A stretch of DNA of 9,658 nt, taken from NCBI GenBank assembly GCA_028289805.1, contig JANQNI010000353.1, positions 1-9,658 on the forward strand. Direction: 5' to 3'. A program made the translations under genes and the position numbers. Numbering within the stretch: the stretch's first letter is position 1; the number at the start of each line of letters is the position of its first letter. The DNA comes from Thermoplasmatota archaeon. GTDB taxonomy: Archaea > Thermoplasmatota > E2 > JACPAO01 > JAHFTW01. This document shows, piece by piece, positions 5,700 through 9,658 of the stretch. The notes under the pieces were generated by a model. That model saw only the letters and a program-made list of their open reading frames with translations, had not been told where the DNA came from and did no database searches.

Positions 5700-6464
5700 T
5701 TGCGCGGGGCATTGATGATGGTCTTCTCGCTGTTGGTATCCGGCTGCGTCACGGAACCAGACGAGACGGTCCCGGAAACCACGCCCCCTCCGTCCATCGA
5801 GCGGTACCTGAACCTGAACGATTGCACGGGGTTCCAGGCCGACCAGGTCTATCCCCCAGGGACCAACCCGGGCACGCCCCCCGCGGGCTGGACGGTCCGG
5901 GAGGATGAGGAATCCATCGTCCGATTGCTGGCCTGGACCTGTGATCACGTCGGATTGCACGACCTGGAGCGTCCAGCCACCCTGATGCTGGAGACGGCCA
6001 ACGACGCTCGGCCCCCCGAGCCTTGCATTCCCTCGAACCGGATGCGATCGAGTTACGTCCTCAACGCACTCACGGACGAACCGACCCTGGCGGACCTCTT
6101 GTACCGGGAGTACGGGTTGGCGACCACGCTCGTGGAGCTCCACGCGGAGACCACGACAGGCTCCAAGACCTTCACTTGGAAGACAGAATCGGGCTCCTCC
6201 TCTCTGGAAGTGTTCTCGGAACAGGCGGGCAACACGTCGACGACCCAATTCCGCCACATCGCATGGGAGACCTCAACGGGCATCGCACTGATGACCGTCA
6301 AACAGACGTACTCCACCCACTACGCATCCTTCCGACCCGCTCACGGAAGCTTCCAAGACCCCCACCTGATCGGAGTGGAAGGCGCGTTTGCCGGCACAGC
6401 CAACCTGAGCCAGGCGGGGACATGGCTGGGCCACATCGAACTTCGGGGGGAGGGATGCACCTGA
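5700..6464 (+). CDS. Secreted lipoprotein of unknown family
   Basis: A 254-residue protein with a short but complete lipoprotein signal: Met-Arg, a hydrophobic core and VSGC with lipid Cys16, then a Thr/Pro/Glu linker (17-32). The mature part begins YLNLNDCTGFQ and contains four more cysteines (42, 81, 109, 253) that could form disulfides outside the cell. Residues 140-245 are rich in short beta-type segments with Thr/Ser. I do not recognise the family. The start is TTG 5700: GGAGG (5687-5691) is 8 bases upstream, and starting at the inner ATG 5715 would lose the only positive charge of the signal. The next gene's ATG lies 10 bases before this stop in another frame, so the lipoprotein and the membrane regulator are very probably translated together. 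That suggests it supplies or tunes the signal sensed by the regulator, or is itself the regulated product. Third-position GC is about 85% in the sample I counted, lower than in flanking genes. Confidence 0.82.
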   Translation: MRGALMMVFSLLVSGCVTEPDETVPETTPPPSIERYLNLNDCTGFQADQVYPPGTNPGTPPAGWTVREDEESIVRLLAWTCDHVGLHDLERPATLMLETANDARPPEPCIPSNRMRSSYVLNALTDEPTLADLLYREYGLATTLVELHAETTTGSKTFTWKTESGSSSLEVFSEQAGNTSTTQFRHIAWETSTGIALMTVKQTYSTHYASFRPAHGSFQDPHLIGVEGAFAGTANLSQAGTWLGHIELRGEGCT

Positions 6465-7876
6465 TACGCGCCTATCGCGCGGCATTGCTGACGCTCCTGG
6501 TTGCCCCCACCGCGCTCGCCACGCCGGTAGGGTTCGAGGCGCCGGCCACGTTCGACATGGAAACGGGCTCCATCCAGTCGGGCGTGGTCCTGCTCGCATT
6601 CCGCTCCGGCTCGGATTGGCAACTGGAGGCCGAGAGCAGCGAGGTGGGTTCGTTCCTGCGTCATCGGTACGTGGATACGACCGCGCTTGGCGTCCCGGGT
6701 CAGCCCATGCACATGACGGTCCCCGAGCAGCCGCAGCCGGCAGACTGGCGCACGCTGTCGCTTGCACCACGCGACGGCGTCTCGACGCTGCTCGTGCGTG
6801 CGGACACCCTCACCGGGACCCTCCCCGCGTCTGCAGCGTCCTTGAGCATCGGCCGCGGAACCATCAAAGACTACTGGGACCAAACATGGTGGACGGGCGC
6901 GGTGCGCGGGGACGTCAGCGTGACCGACCACGTGGTCTTCGAGCCACGAAACGGCCCCGCCAACCTCACGTTCTCTGGACTCCGTTCCATCGAGTGGGTC
7001 CACGCGGACTCGTCCTGCACGGGCGGCGACGCCTGTCCGGAGGCCGACGATTCGGGGTACTTCGTGGACCACATCGAACAGTTCCTCTCCTCCGGCACCG
7101 CCACCCTCACCGGAACCCCAGACTTCGTGGCGTTCCTGGGCCCCATGGACCTCTCGTTCCAGGGCACGGCGCGCCTTCCGGGCGCTGCGGGCACGCTGGA
7201 GTGCGAGAACTGCACGGTGGAGGACGACACCCTCGTGGTCCACGGCGCCCTGAACCTCACGGACCTGCGCGCGTCGCAGGGGGGCTTCACGGCGGAGTTG
7301 ACGGGGACGTACTCGGTGCGCGTCAACGAGTCGCCGCTGGGCTTCGTCTCCAGTGCGGGGGCGGCGGTGGCGACGGCGGCGGTGCTGGCGGGCGTGGCGT
7401 TGCTGGTGAAGCTGCTGTGGCCCCTGGTGTCGAAGCAGATCCTGGACCGGCCCCTGGAGCAGGAGACGCGCCGCCTCGTCTTCGAGGCCATCGAGTCGAA
7501 CCCTGCGGTGACGCACCGGGAGTTGATGCGCGTGACGGGGCTGGCCAACGGGACGGTGACGCACCACCTGGCGATGCTGGAGCGGACGCGCAAGGTGCGG
7601 TCGTGGCTGCGGGGCCGCAAGCGGCACTACGCGGTCGCGTCCCTGTGCCCGGACGTGGCACTGCGGCGCCGGGTGGAGGAGGACACGGAGTTGGCGCAGT
7701 TGCGGTCGTTCGTGGCCGCCGAGGGCGTGGTGTCCCCGACGGGCGTGGAGCGGTGGGGGCAGGAGCGCTTCGGCTGGGCGCGGTCGACGGCGCAGGCGAA
7801 GGTGGAGCAGCTCTCCGAGGTGGGCCTGGTGGAGCGGGTGCCGATGGGGCGCCGCCGCTGGTTCCGCGCCGCGTAG
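6455..7876 (+). CDS. Membrane-anchored one-component regulator with two winged-helix domains
   Basis: A 473-residue protein in three parts. An N-terminal signal sequence (about 1-22, ending ALA) is followed by an outside domain (about 23-294), beta-rich, with Cys pairs C188/C194 and C250xxC253. One transmembrane helix spans roughly 296-324. The cytoplasmic part has winged helix 1 (about 334-393, with NPAVTHRELMRVTGLANGTV then HHLAMLE, RGRKRHYAV) and a second helix-turn-helix (about 409-472, with ARSTAQAKVEQLSEVGLVER and a basic end GRRRWFR). By design an outside signal would alter DNA binding without a kinase; archaeal membrane winged-helix proteins of this kind exist, but the ligand and targets are unknown. 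ATG 6455 overlaps the lipoprotein stop by 10 bases and sits directly after a GGGGGGAGGG stretch. The outside half has about 84% third-position GC, while the part after about base 7260 is nearly 100%. It ends 18 bases from the convergent desaturase stop. Confidence 0.88.
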   Translation: MHLIRAYRAALLTLLVAPTALATPVGFEAPATFDMETGSIQSGVVLLAFRSGSDWQLEAESSEVGSFLRHRYVDTTALGVPGQPMHMTVPEQPQPADWRTLSLAPRDGVSTLLVRADTLTGTLPASAASLSIGRGTIKDYWDQTWWTGAVRGDVSVTDHVVFEPRNGPANLTFSGLRSIEWVHADSSCTGGDACPEADDSGYFVDHIEQFLSSGTATLTGTPDFVAFLGPMDLSFQGTARLPGAAGTLECENCTVEDDTLVVHGALNLTDLRASQGGFTAELTGTYSVRVNESPLGFVSSAGAAVATAAVLAGVALLVKLLWPLVSKQILDRPLEQETRRLVFEAIESNPAVTHRELMRVTGLANGTVTHHLAMLERTRKVRSWLRGRKRHYAVASLCPDVALRRRVEEDTELAQLRSFVAAEGVVSPTGVERWGQERFGWARSTAQAKVEQLSEVGLVERVPMGRRRWFRAA

Positions 7877-7894
7877 CCGGGCAGAGGGTTGGCT

Positions 7895-8848
7895 TCAGGC
7901 TGCGATGCCGCGGCGGCCGCGGGGGGCCTTGGTGGGCTTCTTGCGCAGCCGGGCGGCCTGCTGCTGCTTGGTGGGGATGCGCAGGTCGTGGACGAGGCGC
8001 AGGGGCCGGAGCATCAGCAGGACGTACTTGCCGAGGTCGACTTGGTACCAGCGGTGGCCGAGGTAGGCGCTGTCGGGGAAGGCGTGGTGGTTGTTGTGCC
8101 ATCCCTCGCCGAAGGCCAGGACGCCGAAGAGGGCGTTGTTGCGGGCGGTGTCGGGGCTCTCGTAGGGCCGCGTGCCGACGGTGTGGCAGATGCTGTTGAT
8201 GCTCCAGGTGATGTGGTGCACCAGGAAGACGCGCACGACGCCGCCCCACAGGAGGGCTTGCCAGAAGGCGCCCCAGGTTCCGACGACGGCGAGGCCGACG
8301 AGGCCGGGCAGGACGATGCTTGCGACGACCCATGCGAGCTGGGTCTTCTCGAAGAAGCGGACGACGGGGTCGCGCATGAGGCGTTCGTGGCCAGGGCCGC
8401 TGTGGACGAGGTTGCCCTTGGCGAGCCAGCCGAAGTGGCTGTGCCAGAGGCCGTCGAGGGGGCTGTGGGGGTCGCCGGGCTTGTCGCTCAGGGCGTGGTG
8501 GCGGCGGTGGGTGGCGGCCCAGGAAGCGGGTCCGCCTTCGATGCTCATGGCGGCCATGGCGAGCAGGACGGCGCGCACCGGCGCGGGGGCCTTGAAGGCG
8601 CCGTGGGCGGTCATGCGGTGGTAGCCGAGGGTGATGCCAAGGGTGGCGAGCGCCTGGAGGCCGACGAGGAGGCCCAGGTCGAGCCAGGTGACGTGGCGGC
8701 CCCACAGGAGGGCGATGGCGAGGATGGTGAGGGCGAAGGGGACGACGGCGGCCAGGATGACCGCGGTGCGGTGGCCGCGGTGGTGGCCGATGAAGGGGTA
8801 AGTGGCGTCGACGCCGGCGGGGGGCGTCGCCTGGGACGTGGTGGACAT
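7895..8848 (-). CDS. Acyl-CoA (delta-9 type) fatty acid desaturase
   Basis: A 317-residue integral membrane di-iron desaturase that uses O2 to place a double bond in an acyl chain. The three histidine boxes are intact: HRMTAH (77-82), HRRHH (114-118) and HNNHH (251-255), plus the extra metal-ligand region HHITWSINSICHTVGTRPY (211-229) typical of stearoyl-CoA desaturases. Hydrophobic helices lie at about 28-50, 58-74, 92-104, 172-190 and 194-211. The C-terminal tail is basic (KKPTKAPRGRR). The family needs electrons from a ferredoxin or cytochrome b5-type donor, which is not seen here. ATG 8848 has GGAG 8 bases upstream on the minus strand. In an archaeon with isoprenoid ether lipids the natural substrate is uncertain: free or imported fatty acids, acyl-CoA, or another lipid. 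It is divergent from an HxlR-like regulator. The need for O2 points to an aerobic host. Confidence 0.95.
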   Translation of the reverse strand: MSTTSQATPPAGVDATYPFIGHHRGHRTAVILAAVVPFALTILAIALLWGRHVTWLDLGLLVGLQALATLGITLGYHRMTAHGAFKAPAPVRAVLLAMAAMSIEGGPASWAATHRRHHALSDKPGDPHSPLDGLWHSHFGWLAKGNLVHSGPGHERLMRDPVVRFFEKTQLAWVVASIVLPGLVGLAVVGTWGAFWQALLWGGVVRVFLVHHITWSINSICHTVGTRPYESPDTARNNALFGVLAFGEGWHNNHHAFPDSAYLGHRWYQVDLGKYVLLMLRPLRLVHDLRIPTKQQQAARLRKKPTKAPRGRRGIAA

Positions 8849-8911
8849 GGATGATGCTCCGGTCGGGGCGAGCGCGGCATCCCGTGCGCTGCCCTCGGAG
8901 CATTGAAACCC

Positions 8912-8941
8912 GGGGCCCTACTAAACGGCCAAGTGGGCCCC
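8912..8941. promoter_or_regulatory. Inverted repeat around a shared AT-rich promoter element
   Basis: GGGGCCC at 8912-8918 and GGGCCCC at 8935-8941 are perfect inverted arms 16 bases apart. The spacer holds the only AT-rich string of the gap, CTACTAAACGG on + and CCGTTTAGTAG on -. A TATA box read as + would start the regulator message near 8949, ahead of its GGAGG (8959-8963). Read as - it would start the desaturase message near 8898, about 50 bases before its ATG. The arms are placed like an operator that could switch both genes, most simply bound by the adjacent HxlR-like protein. A second GGGCCC follows at 8944-8949. GC-rich repeats arise easily here, so binding is inference. Confidence 0.5.
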
Positions 8942-8970
8942 CCGGGCCCTGGTGTGCTGGAGGAAACCCG

Positions 8971-9465
8971 GTGTCCGAACCAAAACCCATGGACGAGAAC
9001 GTGGACCTGCTGGGACGGCTGGAGTCGTTCCTGGAGGAGCAGGCGGTGGGCCACAGGCACGCCATGGAGGAGGTCGTGGCGTGGTTGCAGCGCGCGGGGA
9101 GCCTGGAGCGGGAGATCCACCGCAGCGTGGCGAGCCTGGGCAGCATCTTCCAGAAGTGGAGCTTCGAGATCCTGTTCCTGCTGCGCATTCGGGGGACGCT
9201 GCGCTTCAACCAACTCAAGGAGGAGTTGACCTCGGTCCAGCACAAGGGCGTGGTGGGGCGCATCAAGGAGGCGGCGGGCGTGGGCAGCCGGACGCTGTCG
9301 GAGCGCCTGAAGGACCTGGAGGCGCACGGCCTCGTCCACCGGGAGGCGATCGCGGAGGTGCCGGTGCGGGTGGAGTATTCCCTGACGGACAAGGGCCGCC
9401 GCTTCGGCGACCTCATCATGCCGGTCATCGCGTACCTGCGCATGAGCGAACTGCACGACGCGTAG
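8971..9465 (+). CDS. HxlR-like winged-helix transcription regulator
   Basis: A 164-residue cytoplasmic DNA-binding protein. Residues 1-60 form a helical, charged extension (DENVDLLGRLESFLEEQ and on) that may serve dimerisation. From 62 the HxlR pattern is clear: WSFEILFLLRIRGTLRFNQL (63-82), then GSRTLSERLKDLEAHGLVHR (105-124) with the recognition helix, then VPVRVEYSLTDKGRRF (130-145) forming the wing. Between RFNQLKEEL and RTLSERL there are about 16 more residues (roughly 88-104, including HKGVVGRIKEAAG) than in ordinary HxlR proteins. The start is GTG 8971, set by GGAGG 7 bases upstream; ATG 8989 would remove six residues. HxlR proteins commonly sense oxidative or aldehyde stress, but no sensing Cys exists here, so the signal is different. 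The gene is divergent from the desaturase across a palindromic promoter, so it probably controls it and itself. Confidence 0.88.
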   Translation: MSEPKPMDENVDLLGRLESFLEEQAVGHRHAMEEVVAWLQRAGSLEREIHRSVASLGSIFQKWSFEILFLLRIRGTLRFNQLKEELTSVQHKGVVGRIKEAAGVGSRTLSERLKDLEAHGLVHREAIAEVPVRVEYSLTDKGRRFGDLIMPVIAYLRMSELHDA

Positions 9466-9509
9466 GGGCCGCGGGACACCGCAGGGCCGGGTCCGCCACG
9501 AGCCCCACC

Positions 9510-9517
9510 ATTTCTAC
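9510..9517 (+). promoter_or_regulatory. Weak TATA-like element before the truncated membrane gene
   Basis: TTTCTACA is the only AT-rich stretch between the HxlR-like stop and the last gene. Its centre predicts a start near 9540, leaving a leader of about 25 bases before GTG 9565. There is no clear ribosome binding site. It is a weak match and the only support is position. Confidence 0.3.
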
Positions 9518-9564
9518 AGAGCAGCAAGGGGAAAGCAGGTGGCCCGCCACGCGCAGGGCCCCCC

Positions 9565-9658
9565 GTGGCCGCGCCGGGGCTGAAACGCCGCATCCTCGTC
9601 CCCCTGGCGTGGGCGCTCGTGCCGACGCTGGTGGTGCTGCTGGCCGTCGGCGTCTTCC
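9565..9658 (+). CDS. N-terminus of a membrane or exported protein, cut by window end
   Basis: From GTG 9565 an open frame gives 31 residues to the window edge: a short basic start (MAAPGLKRR) and then a hydrophobic helix (ILVPLAWALVPTLVVLLAVGVF). That is a signal anchor or a first membrane helix with the positive-inside charges expected. Nothing more can be said about the family; membrane sensors and transporters both begin like this. Upstream in the same frame there is no better start back to the regulator gene, and GTG 9539 in another frame is closed by a stop after 14 codons. The regulator ends 99 bases earlier, so this may be a separate unit. Confidence 0.5.
   Translation, partial: MAAPGLKRRILVPLAWALVPTLVVLLAVGVF

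Noticed and set aside
5329..5712. 127-codon minus-strand frame opposite the charged small protein
   Set aside because: Ser/Leu-rich translation expected from the antisense of Glu/Asp/Lys codons; the plus frame fits the spacing and binding site of the downstream gene better.
7323..9593. 756-codon open frame on the minus strand
   Set aside because: Arg/Pro-rich translation overlapping the desaturase, HxlR-like and membrane regulator genes; a shadow frame caused by high GC.
1..9658. tRNA or rRNA genes, CRISPR arrays, insertion sequences
   Set aside because: I found no cloverleaf with T-loop consensus, no spaced direct repeats and no transposase motifs or terminal repeats in the gaps.

Overview
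The window is very GC-rich (about 70% by eye) and comes from an archaeon. Three genes carry that call: a diphthamide synthase Dph2 (archaea make diphthamide with a single radical enzyme of this type), a DUF99 protein and a METTL5-type methyltransferase. AT-rich TATA-like boxes about 25-29 bases ahead of start codons that lack a ribosome binding site (leaderless style) agree. Membrane-tethered winged-helix regulators, lipobox lipoproteins and HxlR regulators are common in Thermoplasmatota and Halobacteria. The proteins lack the extreme acidity of haloarchaea, so a high-GC Thermoplasmatota relative is my best guess, but the lineage is not settled.

Layout. 1-723: 3' two thirds of dph2 (+). 724-847: convergent gap with two short hairpins. 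848-2476 (-): secreted CocE/PepX-type serine hydrolase, a lipoprotein. 2477-2660: divergent promoter region. 2661-3056 (+): small TerB-like helical protein. 3102-3275 (-): a 57-residue winged-helix protein with its own promoter and a candidate operator. 3365-4597 (-): a two-gene unit of histidine phosphatase then DUF99. 4598-4684: divergent promoters. 4685-5302 (+): METTL5-like rRNA m6A methyltransferase. 5399-7876 (+): a tight three-gene unit of a charged disordered small protein, a lipoprotein of unknown family and a membrane-spanning protein with an outside domain and two cytoplasmic winged helices. 7895-8848 (-): acyl-CoA desaturase. 8849-8970: divergent promoter region with a GC-rich inverted repeat around a shared AT-rich element. 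8971-9465 (+): HxlR-like regulator. 9565-9658 (+): first 31 residues of a membrane protein cut by the window edge.

How the parts may work together. The left half is mostly housekeeping: modification of elongation factor 2, rRNA methylation, phosphatase and peptide hydrolysis. The right half holds two regulatory modules. In 5399-7876 an envelope lipoprotein is made with a one-component transmembrane regulator, so it could pass an outside signal directly to DNA-binding domains. In 7895-9465 an HxlR regulator is divergent from a desaturase, as expected for control of lipid unsaturation. The three-gene unit is the best candidate for an undescribed system. It is also compositionally distinct: about 83-85% GC at third codon positions in the samples I counted, against nearly 100% in flanking genes, with the change falling inside the regulator gene near the junction of its outside and membrane parts.
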